Assembly: GCF_004344915.1 (NCBI RefSeq)
Contig: NZ_SKFG01000010.1
Location: 1 to 64,000 of the forward strand
Direction: 5' to 3'
DNA length: 64,000 nt
From: Paenibacillus albiflavus
Lineage (GTDB): Bacteria > Bacillota > Bacilli > Paenibacillales > NBRC-103111
Positions 10,801 through 18,944 of this stretch are shown here, in pieces. The notes under the pieces are model-generated. The model did not search any database, was not told the DNA's origin, and saw only the letters and a program-made list of their open reading frames with translations. The translations under genes were made by a program, and so were the position numbers. How positions within the stretch are numbered: the first letter of the stretch is position 1; the number at the start of each line of letters is the position of its first letter.

Positions 10801-11467
10801 ATCGCTCCACAACAGCCATCTCCTGTGGTGTAAAGCCATGGAACCCGTCAATCCATATACGCGCTGACTTCAACCATTCTGAACTGCCTATTTGCTCCGT
10901 CATAAGCGTCAGAATATCTTCACCGTCCAAGTATTGCTCTGCTAAACGCTTCTCAAAATCGCCATAAACCAGCGTTAAATCGTTTATCTTCTGATCCAGA
11001 ACTGGTGAGAAAGTTTTGGCTTCTTGGCTATTTTCTACGCGTTCTTGCAGCACCTCAGGCAGCATCGCATAGCGTTTCCACTCGGTAAACAACTTTCCCA
11101 TCCGTTCTCTTATCCCCGGTTGATGATAAGTTCCTTTGAAGAATCCAAGATCATGCTGCCGTTCATGCAGGACACGATGCAGCAATAATTGCTTTCCGAT
11201 CTCATCAATTGGTACCCTAGCGGTACCGCCTTCTTCCTGCATCACTCGAAGAGCTAACCGATGGAAGCTAAGCGCCTGTGCTCGAATCATCCCGCCAAGT
11301 TCTGGAGTAGATACAATTTCTTGCTCCATTTGATGTGTTGCCTGCTGTGGAACGAGCAAAACAAGCGGACTGCCATCTGGCTCTTCCCGAAGCAGCTCAC
11401 GTATTTCATCCAAGCAATAGCGCGTTTTACCGCTCCCAGCTCGTCCAATGATAAACTTGACCGACAT
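7892..11467 (-). CDS. addB: AddB, nuclease subunit of AddAB
   Basis: AddB partners AddA and carries the second RecB-like nuclease and the Chi-sensing inactive helicase fold. A Walker A motif (GRAGSGKT) is at residues 8-15. The nuclease motifs GRIDRVD and VIDYKS are present, as are the cysteines that bind the structural Fe-S cluster: one at about residue 824 (FASCPFSHF) and C1148, C1151 and C1157 (CSQCSYKAVC). Length is 1191 aa, typical of Bacilli. It is the first gene of the operon. The AT-rich upstream region holds a TATAAT at 11566-11571 (minus strand) that is a plausible -10, but no strong -35 is seen. Confidence 0.97.
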   Translation of the reverse strand: MSVKFIIGRAGSGKTRYCLDEIRELLREEPDGSPLVLLVPQQATHQMEQEIVSTPELGGMIRAQALSFHRLALRVMQEEGGTARVPIDEIGKQLLLHRVLHERQHDLGFFKGTYHQPGIRERMGKLFTEWKRYAMLPEVLQERVENSQEAKTFSPVLDQKINDLTLVYGDFEKRLAEQYLDGEDILTLMTEQIGSSEWLKSARIWIDGFHGFTPQEMAVVERLMIRCEHVTITFTLDRSYDAKDTLDELELFHPPARTMQELRRRLAEIGLPEGTVVQLSDKEQHRFTSSPILGALEKHYGQAGSGKRYVYRTDKQTRISGDGDLPSDERHQLILAAAANRRAEVDGVCREMLRLAREEGIRWRDIAVMVRNMEDYGDLLSTALTDYGIPFFLDHKRSVLHHPLIEFIRSAVEVILHNWHYDAVFRCAKTDFLLPWGTDQEERVLRREIDLLENYVLAFGIKGSKWTSDKVWTYRERMSLDGDEAVNSAEEAHQQRILKARSWIAGPLGKFANEIKQAQNVQAQVQALYEFLVLVHAPERLEYWSVLCAEEGKPEKSKEHMQMWNRVMDVLDQLVEMLGDETLSTDLFASLLDTGFESISMGLVPPSLDEVLIGTPDRTRSGAVTHAFILGVNEGVIPQRLTEDGLLSEREREMLVLSGVNMAESARRKLLDEPFIIYNALATPSSCLWLSYPLADEEGKGLLPSEIIRRIRRMFPDVPMRQIAAEPASTMSEDEQLSYIVHPKQAYAYLNVQLKRAVSNEPIYEMWWHVYNWLHSQEGWQTQLSSLVKALQFDNHESDMNFEISRGLYGDHLLASVSRMERFASCPFSHFVSHGLRLKERRIFALEAPDIGQLFHAALSEFAQGLMRDGMDWGQLSTDDCRLRSDQVVEALIPKLPGEILLSTQRYRHVAHKLRDVIGRASIMLSEHSRQGDFKPLATELDFGPDQTLPSLRFQLDNGTIMEIIGRIDRVDRADTEDGPVLRVIDYKSSSTALDLSEVYYGVSLQMLTYLDVVITHSEEWLGSIARPAGVLYFHVHDPILLNKNKPSPEKAAQDLRKSFKMKGLLNADSNIISLMDRSLSDGTGKSEWLPVGYTKDGGFRKDAFVATDLEWKQMRKFVRGQIKRIGTGITDGQVQINPYRMGYQTACSQCSYKAVCQFEPGFAGNGYQSWRKLNRDVINAAFTHADDNGL

Positions 11468-11640
11468 TTGGCAGACTTCCCTTCCTCATAAGTAAGTAAC
11501 CTCTATCTTAACATACGTCATTTATCGCATAAGCAATTGGAAAAATTTAAGTTCTATGTAATTCAATTATACTACAAAATTTTAATTGCAAAAAAAACGA
11601 TATCACTTGATTAAACAAGATCTATCGGTCTCCACTTTTA

Positions 11641-11676
11641 AACGCAAAGAGACACTGAACTAGATGTCCAGTGTCC
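11641..11676 (-). terminator. Hairpin terminator after the S-layer-homology gene
   Basis: A 10-bp stem with one G-T pair (GACACTGGAC / GTTCAGTGTC on the minus strand) closes a 5-nt loop at 11651-11675. It is followed on the minus strand by a modest T-rich stretch (TCTTTGCGTTT) and on the plus strand by CTTTT. It lies beyond the TPEV-coding sequence, which suggests that this sequence is still inside the transcript. Confidence 0.6.
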
Positions 11677-11688
11677 TTTTGGTAGTAA

Positions 11689-11757
11689 TTACTTCTGTTC
11701 AGTAACTTCAGGTGTTACTTCTGGTGTTACTTCTGGTGTTACTTCTGGTGTTAAGTC
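11689..11757 (-). other. Out-of-frame TPEV-repeat coding tail past the stop of the SLH gene
   Basis: Just past the TAA of the SLH protein is a 12-bp tandem repeat (unit ACTTCTGGTGTT on the plus strand). Read on the minus strand in the -1 frame relative to the gene it encodes LTPEVTPEVTPEVTPEV followed by TEQK and a clean TAA at 11689-11691. Adding one T at the present stop would extend the upstream protein into this tail. Pro/Thr/Glu/Val repeats are typical spacers at the ends of surface proteins. It therefore looks like the former or alternative C-terminus, separated by a one-base indel or by frameshifting. Confidence 0.6.
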
Positions 11758-12833
11758 ATTAGTTCCACAAACTTTTTGTAGCTATCATTCCCACCGTAAA
11801 TTGTCCATTCTCCGTTTACTTTGCGCAGCAAGTATGTTTCATCAACGGATGAGGATTCTGACTTGGACTCATCTTCGATCGTAACTTTCGTTTCCATCAT
11901 TTGACCACTGACCTCAACTGCAGCATAACGGTCGGACGCAAAGATAACTTTGTAAGCCGCATCGCCAGAAACGTTCAATTCTACCTTCGCTTCGGATACC
12001 TCAGCCAGTTCTTTCAGCATGGACTTCATAACATCGATCGAAAATAGACCCATTTCATGAGCGAAGCCTGTTGTTTTCGCATCAGTCAGTTCTTTCAGTT
12101 CATCAAACTTTTGAGCTGCAAGTAGATCGATAGACGCTTTATGGAAGCCTTCAGTCACAGCAATCAGATCTTTTTCCTCAGGGGCTGCCTTTACTTCTTT
12201 GTGCAATGCACGACGAATCATGCTGCTCGCTTCTGCTCTTGTTGCATTGTCGTTCGGTTTGAAGCTGTTATTGTAACCTGCAACGATGTCTGCTTTGCTG
12301 ATGTTCTCAATATCAGGCTGTGCCCAATGTCCTTTAATATCATTGAACTGTTTCGCTTCACCTGTGAAGTCGATAGTTTCCTTGAAGAAACGATTTAAAA
12401 TAGCGGAAATCTCAGCGCGAGTAATTTTCTCATTTGGAGCGAAGCGATTATCGCCTACACCAAAAATAAGTCCTTGCGCGCTAGCTGTTGCCACGGAATC
12501 GTAGAACCAGTCGCCTTTCTTAACGTCAGTGAACTTGACATCGCTAGCTTCAGTTTTCACATCAGCCGCACGAAGCACGATTGCGACGAACTCAGCTCTC
12601 GTAATCTCACCGTTTGGCTTCACGGATACAACTCCGTCCTTTTCATAACCAGCCAAAATATCGCCTTGCATAAAATCATGCAAATCCGCTGTTGCCCAGT
12701 GATTCAAGCTATCCTCTGCATAATATGCTGCAAGCTTATCCGCTGTTGCTGTATCTTCAGCTGCGAATGCCGCTGTCGGAATACTTGCTACGATTGCAAC
12801 AGTAGCAACTGCGCCTAGTAACCATTTCTTCAT
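11751..12833 (-). CDS. Secreted S-layer-homology (SLH) domain protein
   Basis: The protein has a classic signal peptide (about residues 1-24: MKKW, hydrophobic core, AAFA/AED). Three SLH modules follow, at roughly 35-85, 97-145 and 160-210 (for example GDILAGYEKDG, FKPNDNATRAEASSMI). Such modules bind pyruvylated secondary cell-wall polymer and anchor proteins to the cell surface. The last 140 residues form a separate module that ends in a predicted SnoaL/NTF2-like alpha+beta pattern (YLLRKVNGEWTIYGG); I cannot name its function. The start has a good GAGGGGAA Shine-Dalgarno sequence. The gene is monocistronic with its own terminator. The reading frame ends one base short of a TPEV-repeat tail. 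Confidence 0.9.
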   Translation of the reverse strand: MKKWLLGAVATVAIVASIPTAAFAAEDTATADKLAAYYAEDSLNHWATADLHDFMQGDILAGYEKDGVVSVKPNGEITRAEFVAIVLRAADVKTEASDVKFTDVKKGDWFYDSVATASAQGLIFGVGDNRFAPNEKITRAEISAILNRFFKETIDFTGEAKQFNDIKGHWAQPDIENISKADIVAGYNNSFKPNDNATRAEASSMIRRALHKEVKAAPEEKDLIAVTEGFHKASIDLLAAQKFDELKELTDAKTTGFAHEMGLFSIDVMKSMLKELAEVSEAKVELNVSGDAAYKVIFASDRYAAVEVSGQMMETKVTIEDESKSESSSVDETYLLRKVNGEWTIYGGNDSYKKFVELMT

Positions 12834-12970
12834 TATCTAGTTCCCCTCTCGGTTGTATGTGGTGACAATAGGTCATTTTAATCAAATGTATAAATAAAGT
12901 CTATATACAAATAAATGGTATTTACCATATAAAATTACAATTTCAAAGCAGTTTATTGATGTTAAATGCA

Positions 12971-13020
12971 TACAAAAAAGGACTGCTCCTAAGCTTAAAC
13001 AAGCTTATAGAGCAATCCTT
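12971..13020 (-). terminator. Rho-independent terminator of the rRNA methyltransferase gene
   Basis: A long imperfect inverted repeat, 12978-13020 (AAGGATTGCTC...AAGCTT / AAGCTTA...GAGCAGTCCTT on the minus strand), is followed by TTTTTT. It sits 20 bp past the stop of the gene that ends at 13041. Confidence 0.85.
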
Positions 13021-13040
13021 CATTTCATGACCAGCTTCTA

Positions 13041-14411
13041 TTAATCTCTACTTCGCACTTCAAAAATCGCAAACTTCAAGTAGTTGCCCTCATCAACACC
13101 TAAGATGCGTGGATGATCTTTACCTGCTGCTCGAAAATCAATGAGTCTAAGGACTTTACGTGCATCTGTTGCAGCTGCATGAATCGTTTCGAGGAACAAC
13201 TCAGGCTTCATGTGATAAGAACAGCTAGCCGTCACCAAATAGCCGCCTTCATTCACCAGCTTCATCCCCTGAAGATTAATATCCTTGTATCCGCGACAGG
13301 CACCTTCGACTGCGCCTCTCGTCTTTGCAAAAGCTGGTGGGTCAAGGATAACAACATCCCATGATCGACCGCTGCTGGCTATTGGCTTGGATGTGTCGAT
13401 CTTACCGCTGCCAGAATCCGCACGACGTTTGCGTTCCTCTACACCCTTGACCTGTTCACGCAAATACTCAAATGCATCAGCTACTACAAATTCCACGCGA
13501 TCCTCGAATCCATTAAGCTCAACATTGCATCTTGCACTCTCTATCGCATGCTCAGATATATCGAGGCAAGTCACCTTTTTGGCACCATATTTGCACGCAT
13601 TTAAAGTGAAAGAACCAGTGTGCGAGAAGCATTCAAGCACGGTTGCACCATCCCATAATGGGAAGGTAACGACTTTGCCATTTGCATTTACAGGAAGAAG
13701 CTGCCGCTCACCATTCTCTGCATCCACTTCTTGCAGGTTAATGCCACTGCGCTTCCCCCAGCCTTTCATTAGCGGTTCTATCGCAGCGCGGTTCTCCCGT
13801 TGATCGAAGAAATAACCTGTCTTCTGTCCCTCGATAATATCCACCTCAAGCTTAAGTCCATTCTCAAGAACTTGCACATGCTGCGGACAATCTCCGTACA
13901 GCTCACCCTTTACTTCCTCAAGACCTTCTAATTTACGGATGCTCACATCGCTGCGCTCATAAATTCCCTGTGGTTGAAATACTTCCACAAGTGCGTCAAC
14001 GATTTGCTGACGTCTAACATCCATACCAAGTGTGAGAATCTGTACGACCAGAATATTTTCGAACTTATCTACGATGAGGCCAGGTAGGAAATCCGCCTCA
14101 CCAAAAACAACACGATAGGAGCTCTCACCCGCTACAAATCTCACACGATGTGCCTGACAGCGCTGAAACCTCTCAACGAAAAATGCGGTATCCGTATCTT
14201 CGATTGGTTCATATCCCATTATCCGTACGGTGATTTGGGATTTGGCATTATAGTAGCCCGATGCTAAATACATCCCAACATGATTATGAACAGACACCAT
14301 CGCACCCGGCTCAGGATTTCCTTCTACACGTTCGATCTCGGATGCATAGATCCAAGGGTGACTGCCCTCTAGTCTGCGCTTACGCGTTTTATGTAAATAT
14401 ACTTCTGGCAT
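13041..14411 (-). CDS. Class I rRNA methyltransferase, RlmI/YwbD type
   Basis: Predicted SAM-dependent RNA cytosine-5 methyltransferase of the RlmI family. An N-terminal PUA domain (about 1-80, VYLHKTRKRRLEGSHPWIYASE) precedes an RlmI-type EEHEE domain and a Rossmann methyltransferase domain with VLECFSHTGSFTLNA (about 255-270), CLDISEHAI and the catalytic-region motif LDPPAFAKT. At 456 aa it is about 60 residues longer than typical RlmI. The excess is in two low-complexity inserts, one between the GYFFDQRENR region and the SAM motif and one rich in Lys/Arg/Ser before the LDPP motif. It is divergent from the phosphate transporter gene and has its own terminator. The exact rRNA target cannot be told from sequence. 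Confidence 0.9.
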   Translation of the reverse strand: MPEVYLHKTRKRRLEGSHPWIYASEIERVEGNPEPGAMVSVHNHVGMYLASGYYNAKSQITVRIMGYEPIEDTDTAFFVERFQRCQAHRVRFVAGESSYRVVFGEADFLPGLIVDKFENILVVQILTLGMDVRRQQIVDALVEVFQPQGIYERSDVSIRKLEGLEEVKGELYGDCPQHVQVLENGLKLEVDIIEGQKTGYFFDQRENRAAIEPLMKGWGKRSGINLQEVDAENGERQLLPVNANGKVVTFPLWDGATVLECFSHTGSFTLNACKYGAKKVTCLDISEHAIESARCNVELNGFEDRVEFVVADAFEYLREQVKGVEERKRRADSGSGKIDTSKPIASSGRSWDVVILDPPAFAKTRGAVEGACRGYKDINLQGMKLVNEGGYLVTASCSYHMKPELFLETIHAAATDARKVLRLIDFRAAGKDHPRILGVDEGNYLKFAIFEVRSRD

Positions 14412-14505
14412 AGAGCATCTCCTTCATTGTTTAGTTATGCTTGTCTAAGCTTAATCATATAAATGTACAAGTAGAAACCAAATCGAATGATAAAGGAGTT
14501 TAAAC

Positions 14506-15486
14506 ATGTTTAACGCGATTATCGTTCCAATTCTGTTTGGACTTGCCTTATTCTTATTAGGGATGAAAATGATGGAGCTTGCAATGCACGCATGGGCAGG
14601 TCCATCTCTGAATAAATGGTTGGAGCGCCTGACCAAGACACCCCTACGCGGTATGGTTGCAGGTACTGCGCTCACCGCGCTTATGCAAAGCTCATCAGCG
14701 ATCACCGTGATCACGATCGGCTTTGTCAATGCAGGTGTGCTGCGATTCTCGCAAACACTCGGAATTATCCTCGGCTCGAACATCGGTACGTGCCTGACGA
14801 CCGAGCTGATCGGTGCGAGCCTTGGGCGAATCGGCATGCCGCTGCTGCTTGGAGCGGCGAGCATCTGGCTGGCGACGCTGCTCGTCAGCGAGCCTAACGC
14901 AGCGCAGCGCGCAGGCGGTTGGCTGCACCATGCGCGCTGCGGCTCTGCCTCTGCAGCAGGCTTCGCCCTCGTGCTGCTCGGCATCCAAACCATGCAACGC
15001 ATCGGACCCGCCCTTGAGGCGCGGGGCCTGTTTGCATGGTTTGCCGAGCGCTCGGGCAGCGGCCTGCTGTGGGCGGTCATCGCCGGTGTCGTCGTGACGG
15101 CGCTCATTCACTCCTCCGCAGCGGTGATCGCGCTCGCGATGGGGCTCGCCGCCTCAGGCAGCCTCTCGCCTGAGCTTGGCGTAGCCGTGACGCTTGGCGC
15201 CAATATCGGCACCTGCGTCACCGCCTGGCTCGCCTCCATCGGCGGTACGCGCGCTGCCACCTTCGTCGCATGGGCGCACATCGCGCTTAACTTTGGCGGC
15301 GTGCTGTTGTTCCTTCCATTTATCACGGAACTCACACAGATCTCCGCTTGGTTCAGCGAACTGCCCGCCATGCAAATCGCGCGTTCGCAGACGATTTTCA
15401 ACGTTGCATGCTCCCTGCTTGCCTTGCCCATATGCTACCTACCGTTTATACGACGAATCAAGCATCCGCCACTACAAGCCAAGTAG
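14506..15486 (+). CDS. Na+/phosphate cotransporter family protein (NptA/YjbB-like)
   Basis: Polytopic membrane protein of the Na/Pi cotransporter family. It has the diagnostic internal duplication: QSSSA at 61-65 with SNIGT at 91-95, and a second pair HSSAA and ANIGT around residues 200-240. About eight hydrophobic segments are seen. The usual C-terminal PhoU-like domain is absent, so it is a short form (326 aa). Shine-Dalgarno AAAGGAG lies 7 bp before the ATG. The middle of the gene (about 14780-15300) is much richer in GC than both ends and its neighbours. It converges on the Nudix gene with a 14-bp gap. Function as a phosphate carrier or exporter is inferred from the family. Confidence 0.88.
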   Translation: MFNAIIVPILFGLALFLLGMKMMELAMHAWAGPSLNKWLERLTKTPLRGMVAGTALTALMQSSSAITVITIGFVNAGVLRFSQTLGIILGSNIGTCLTTELIGASLGRIGMPLLLGAASIWLATLLVSEPNAAQRAGGWLHHARCGSASAAGFALVLLGIQTMQRIGPALEARGLFAWFAERSGSGLLWAVIAGVVVTALIHSSAAVIALAMGLAASGSLSPELGVAVTLGANIGTCVTAWLASIGGTRAATFVAWAHIALNFGGVLLFLPFITELTQISAWFSELPAMQIARSQTIFNVACSLLALPICYLPFIRRIKHPPLQAK

Positions 15487-15500
15487 TTTATTATACTTAA

Positions 15501-15932
15501 TTAATCGGTAACTTCTACTCCCAGTTCAAGCAGCCCTTGGCGAAGAACGGAATCATTATTCCGATAACCGGATTGAAGCTGCTGCTGCCAAGCTTCCTCT
15601 GGAGTCAGCCATTCAACTTGGTTGATCTCCTCCACTTGTGGCTGCAAGCTGCCTGATACGGCTTCAACTAGATAATAGCTAACTTCTTTATCCACGGGTC
15701 CAGCACTAGGATGAGTGTACTCATACTTGACATCTTCCAAGTGTTTGATTATGCGTCCTACAATGCCTGTCTCTTCTTCAATTTCGCGCAAAGCCGTCTG
15801 CTCGATCGTTTCGCCAGGCTCCATTTTACCTTTAGCTAGCGTCATTTTCTGATAACGGTCACGAATCATTTGGATTTGCAGCTTTCCATTGACTCTGTTA
15901 TAGACGACGCCTCCTGCTGAAATTTCCTTCAT
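15501..15932 (-). CDS. Nudix hydrolase
   Basis: A small (143 aa) Nudix-fold pyrophosphohydrolase. The Nudix box GX5EX7REUXEEXGU is complete around residues 35-57 (GKMEPGETIEQTALREIEEETGI region), with the catalytic REIEEE helix. It resembles the Bacillus diadenosine-polyphosphate/NTP-type Nudix proteins, but the substrate cannot be assigned. I use the ATG at 15932 because the Shine-Dalgarno GAGAGG is too close to the upstream TTG at 15941. A short hairpin motif related to the dispersed element at 54946 and 62816 lies upstream, at about 15962-15990. Confidence 0.88.
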   Translation of the reverse strand: MKEISAGGVVYNRVNGKLQIQMIRDRYQKMTLAKGKMEPGETIEQTALREIEEETGIVGRIIKHLEDVKYEYTHPSAGPVDKEVSYYLVEAVSGSLQPQVEEINQVEWLTPEEAWQQQLQSGYRNNDSVLRQGLLELGVEVTD

Positions 15933-15994
15933 TTGCCTCAATCCTCTCTATAGCTATATCACTAAGAAGAAACGGTTTCACTGTCCTTAGAATA

Positions 15995-16037
15995 CCAAAG
16001 AAAGGATTTCACTTCGCTGCAAGCGTCATGAAATCCT
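15995..16037 (-). terminator. Terminator after mtaB
   Basis: Inverted repeat AGGATTTCA...TGAAATCCT (16003-16037), with an inner CGCT/AGCG stem, followed on the minus strand by TTCTTTGG. It is about 20 bp past the mtaB stop and separates the heat-shock/rRNA-methylation gene run from the Nudix gene. Confidence 0.75.
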
Positions 16038-16055
16038 CATATGCTCAATAATGTG

Positions 16056-17399
16056 TTACATATTTACAGCCATTGGCGCTTGCTCGATCACTTCGAGCAG
16101 CTCGCCTTTACATTCATTAACACCAGCTTCCAGCATTTTAACACGGCACAACTTGCCTGCTAGATCAGCGCTACCCTGGAATGCCAAGTGCAAATAATTA
16201 TCGGAGTAGCCAATTAAGTTGCCAGATTCTGAAACGCCTTTGGTCGTGAACTCAGGAATAACATCGAACACTTGGCCTACAAATCGCTCCGCATATTCAA
16301 GCTGCATACGTTCAGATAGATCGATTACTTGATGAACACGCGCGTTCTTCAATTCTTCATCGACTTGATCCTCCATACGCGCTGCTGGCGTACCTGTGCG
16401 CTTAGAATACGGGAATACATGCATTTCCGAGAACTGCACTTCTTCCATAAACTTAAGACCTTCTTCGAACATCTCATCCGTTTCTCCTGGGAAACCAACG
16501 ATGATATCTGTCGTAATGCCGACATCTGGAAGAGCCTCGCGAATACGCTGAATTTTGTTCGCAAATTCAGCTGTCGTATATTTACGACGCATACGCTTCA
16601 AAACAGCATCATGACCTGCTTGCAATGGAATATGCAGGTGACGGCACATTTTATCAGAAGCTCCAAGCACTTCAAGCACTTCATCGGTAATCTGACTAGC
16701 TTCAATCGAAGAAATACGAATGCGCTTTAAGCCTTCGACCTTATCCAGATCCCATAGCAGCTTAGCCAGCGAGTAGTTCTCAATATCCTCGCCGTAGCCA
16801 CCTGTATGAATCCCTGTTAATACAATTTCTTGGTATCCTGCGTCAACAAGCATACGTGCTTGCTTAATAACACTTTCAGGCTCACGAGAACGCATTAGCC
16901 CTCTTGACCAAGGAATAATACAGAAGGTACAGAAATTGTTGCAGCCCTCTTGAATCTTCAGAAAAGCACGTGTACGATCCGCAAAATCAGGCACATCCAG
17001 TTCTTCAAATTGGCGCGTTTTCATAATGTTGCGCACCGCATTAATCGGCTGTCTTTGTGCTTGAATCTCATTCACGTAATGTACAATTTTATCGCGATCC
17101 TGTGTTCCAATCACGAGATCGACCCCAGGGATCGCTAGAATTTCAGCCGGTGAAGTTTGCGCATAGCAGCCTGTAACTGCGATAATCGCATCTGGATTGC
17201 GACGAATGGCACGGCGAATCATTTGACGACTTTTTTTATCGCCTGTATTCGTAACTGTACATGTATTAATGACATATACATCCGCCGTTTGTTCAAAATC
17301 TGTCTGTTCATACCCTTCGTTCTTAAACATTTGCCAAATGGCTTCTGTATCATAAAAATTCACTTTGCAGCCTAGTGTGTGGAATGCGATCTTACTCAT
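16056..17399 (-). CDS. mtaB: MtaB, tRNA t6A37 methylthiotransferase
   Basis: Radical-SAM methylthiotransferase that converts t6A37 to ms2t6A37 in ANN-decoding tRNAs. It has the N-terminal UPF0004 domain with its cysteines (GCKVNFYD, CTVTN, GCYAQ), the radical-SAM triad CNNFCTFC, and a C-terminal TRAM-like domain. I choose the ATG giving MSKIAFHTLGCKVN at 17399 because a GGGGGA Shine-Dalgarno precedes it; the in-frame ATG at 17426 has none and would overlap rsmE more. It overlaps the rsmE end by 8 bp, matching the yqeU-yqeV order of Bacillus. Confidence 0.95.
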   Translation of the reverse strand: MSKIAFHTLGCKVNFYDTEAIWQMFKNEGYEQTDFEQTADVYVINTCTVTNTGDKKSRQMIRRAIRRNPDAIIAVTGCYAQTSPAEILAIPGVDLVIGTQDRDKIVHYVNEIQAQRQPINAVRNIMKTRQFEELDVPDFADRTRAFLKIQEGCNNFCTFCIIPWSRGLMRSREPESVIKQARMLVDAGYQEIVLTGIHTGGYGEDIENYSLAKLLWDLDKVEGLKRIRISSIEASQITDEVLEVLGASDKMCRHLHIPLQAGHDAVLKRMRRKYTTAEFANKIQRIREALPDVGITTDIIVGFPGETDEMFEEGLKFMEEVQFSEMHVFPYSKRTGTPAARMEDQVDEELKNARVHQVIDLSERMQLEYAERFVGQVFDVIPEFTTKGVSESGNLIGYSDNYLHLAFQGSADLAGKLCRVKMLEAGVNECKGELLEVIEQAPMAVNM

Positions 17400-18150
17400 G
17401 ACTGTCCCCCATTTCTCCAGATTCATATAGAATGCACGTTAGTCCAACCATCGCTGCCGTCTCCGTGCGTAATATTCTTTGTCCTAAGGATATGGATTTG
17501 CCTCCAGCAGTAGTAACAGCCTGTACTTCTTCTGCTGTAAAGCCCCCCTCTGGTCCAACGATCAATAATACTTTGGTTGCTTGATTCGCTAGTGCAGTGC
17601 GTACTAATGATCGAAAACCGAGTTCGCCTTCCTGCTCATAACAAATCCATACCGCATCGAATTCATTTAGAGAAGCTAGCAGCTGTTTCCAGCTGTGAAC
17701 CGATTCTATAGCAGGAATTCGATTGCGATGTGCTTGTTCGGCAGCTTCCTTCGCAATCTTATTCCAGCGTTCCGCACGCTTTGCTTCTTTCTTCGCATCA
17801 TACTGCACAACGGTTCGCTCAGAGATGAACGGAATAAATCCCGTTGCCCCGATCTCCGTACCTTTTTGAATAACAAGCTCCATTTTATCAGCCTTAGGTA
17901 AGGATTGCGCAACCCAGACTTGAACAGCAGGCTCAGCTGTCATCGAAAGATGCTGGGTAATCTCTGCTTCAACAATCACTTTATCGATTGCAGTAATTTT
18001 CACTAACGCCTCTTTACTTATTCCATCGCTACAGATACATTCATCACCGATCTCTGCACGCATAACACGGATAAGATGATGAGCATCGTCACCTGTAATC
18101 GTAACTTTATGGTCGCCAAATTGATTGGAAGCTATAAAATATCGTTGCAT
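17392..18150 (-). CDS. rsmE: RsmE, 16S rRNA m3U1498 methyltransferase
   Basis: SPOUT-class methyltransferase that N3-methylates U1498 of 16S rRNA. It has an N-terminal PUA-like domain (MQRYFIASNQF, HHLIRVMRAEIGD) and a C-terminal trefoil-knot domain with IGPEGGFT-type motif (VGPEGGFTAEEV) and LGQRILRTETA, the family hallmarks. 252 aa is typical. It sits between the site-2 protease gene and mtaB. In Bacillus rsmE follows prmA directly, so the protease gene is an insertion relative to that order. Shine-Dalgarno is weak (GGTGA). Confidence 0.95.
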   Translation of the reverse strand: MQRYFIASNQFGDHKVTITGDDAHHLIRVMRAEIGDECICSDGISKEALVKITAIDKVIVEAEITQHLSMTAEPAVQVWVAQSLPKADKMELVIQKGTEIGATGFIPFISERTVVQYDAKKEAKRAERWNKIAKEAAEQAHRNRIPAIESVHSWKQLLASLNEFDAVWICYEQEGELGFRSLVRTALANQATKVLLIVGPEGGFTAEEVQAVTTAGGKSISLGQRILRTETAAMVGLTCILYESGEMGDSHE

Positions 18151-18261
18151 TTTTTCACCAATTTCTATCAGAACTATATCAAGCTTAGCATCTAAATCTC
18201 GAACTTGCCCCTAACATCTTACAACTTTTAACCACGAAAAGCTACCTATCCATCTCTTTAA

Positions 18262-18933
18262 CTAAAAGGGAAAAATTGCTCTTATGATCATCTCAAACAT
18301 ATGGGTGATCGGTATCGTTAAGCTAAAGATTGGACCTAAAGTCACTTTGTAAAGTGGTGGAATAAAGACAAGTAATAGCAGAATGTACACGGTCCACTGC
18401 TCATATGGTCTTATTTTTGCCATAATACGTGGAGGTAGAATGCTCTCCAGAATCCGATATCCGTCAAGCGGAGGGATCGGAATTAAATTTAAGATAAATA
18501 AAAGGATATTCAGGTTGTAAAACAGCGTCAGGAACACCATGACTGCATCAGATGCACCCTTAGACCAGCTATTCATCACACCTGTATTCAGCATGACATA
18601 CAAAATAACCATGCCAATAAAGCCTAATATAAGATTGGAAATGGGTCCAAGTACGGACACAATCGCATTCATCAGCCTCGGTTTACGAAACTTAGAAGGA
18701 TTCACAAGCACAGGCTTAGCCCAACCAAATCCAACGACTACGAATAAAAGTGTACCAAAAACATCCAAATGACGCATGGGGTTAAGCGTTACACGTCCCA
18801 TGCTTCTAGGGGTCGGATCACCGAACTTATCTGCCGAATAAGCATGCGCAAATTCATGCACGGATAAAGAAATCATCAGCACTAATAATACAAAAGGGAT
18901 AAACTCAACTGGAAAAGCCAAAAAGCTACTCAA
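18262..18933 (-). CDS. Site-2 protease family (M50) membrane zinc metalloprotease
   Basis: Polytopic M50-type protease, 223 aa, of the compact YwhC-like group without a PDZ domain. The zinc motif HEFAH (H26, E27, H30) lies in the first membrane helix and the third ligand D157 in PPLDGYRIL, so all catalytic residues are present. About five or six membrane segments are seen. The substrate is unknown. The start is a TTG with AGGTGAT 6 bp upstream; no in-frame ATG is nearby. It lies 12 bp after prmA and two genes after ecsAB, which matters because EcsAB is known to affect site-2 proteolysis in B. subtilis. Confidence 0.9.
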   Translation of the reverse strand: MSSFLAFPVEFIPFVLLVLMISLSVHEFAHAYSADKFGDPTPRSMGRVTLNPMRHLDVFGTLLFVVVGFGWAKPVLVNPSKFRKPRLMNAIVSVLGPISNLILGFIGMVILYVMLNTGVMNSWSKGASDAVMVFLTLFYNLNILLFILNLIPIPPLDGYRILESILPPRIMAKIRPYEQWTVYILLLLVFIPPLYKVTLGPIFSLTIPITHMFEMIIRAIFPF

Positions 18934-18944
18934 TATTCAATCAC

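Noticed and set aside
11745-11760. Programmed -1 frameshift site at the SLH gene end
   Set aside because: No X XXY YYZ slippery heptamer or downstream pseudoknot is visible at the stop; an indel is simpler.
14451-15107. Long open frames opposite the Na/Pi transporter gene (also 14695-15111 and 15108-15431, minus strand)
   Set aside because: They are GC-rich shadows of a clear membrane protein gene; Ala/Arg/Pro-biased, with no ribosome binding site.
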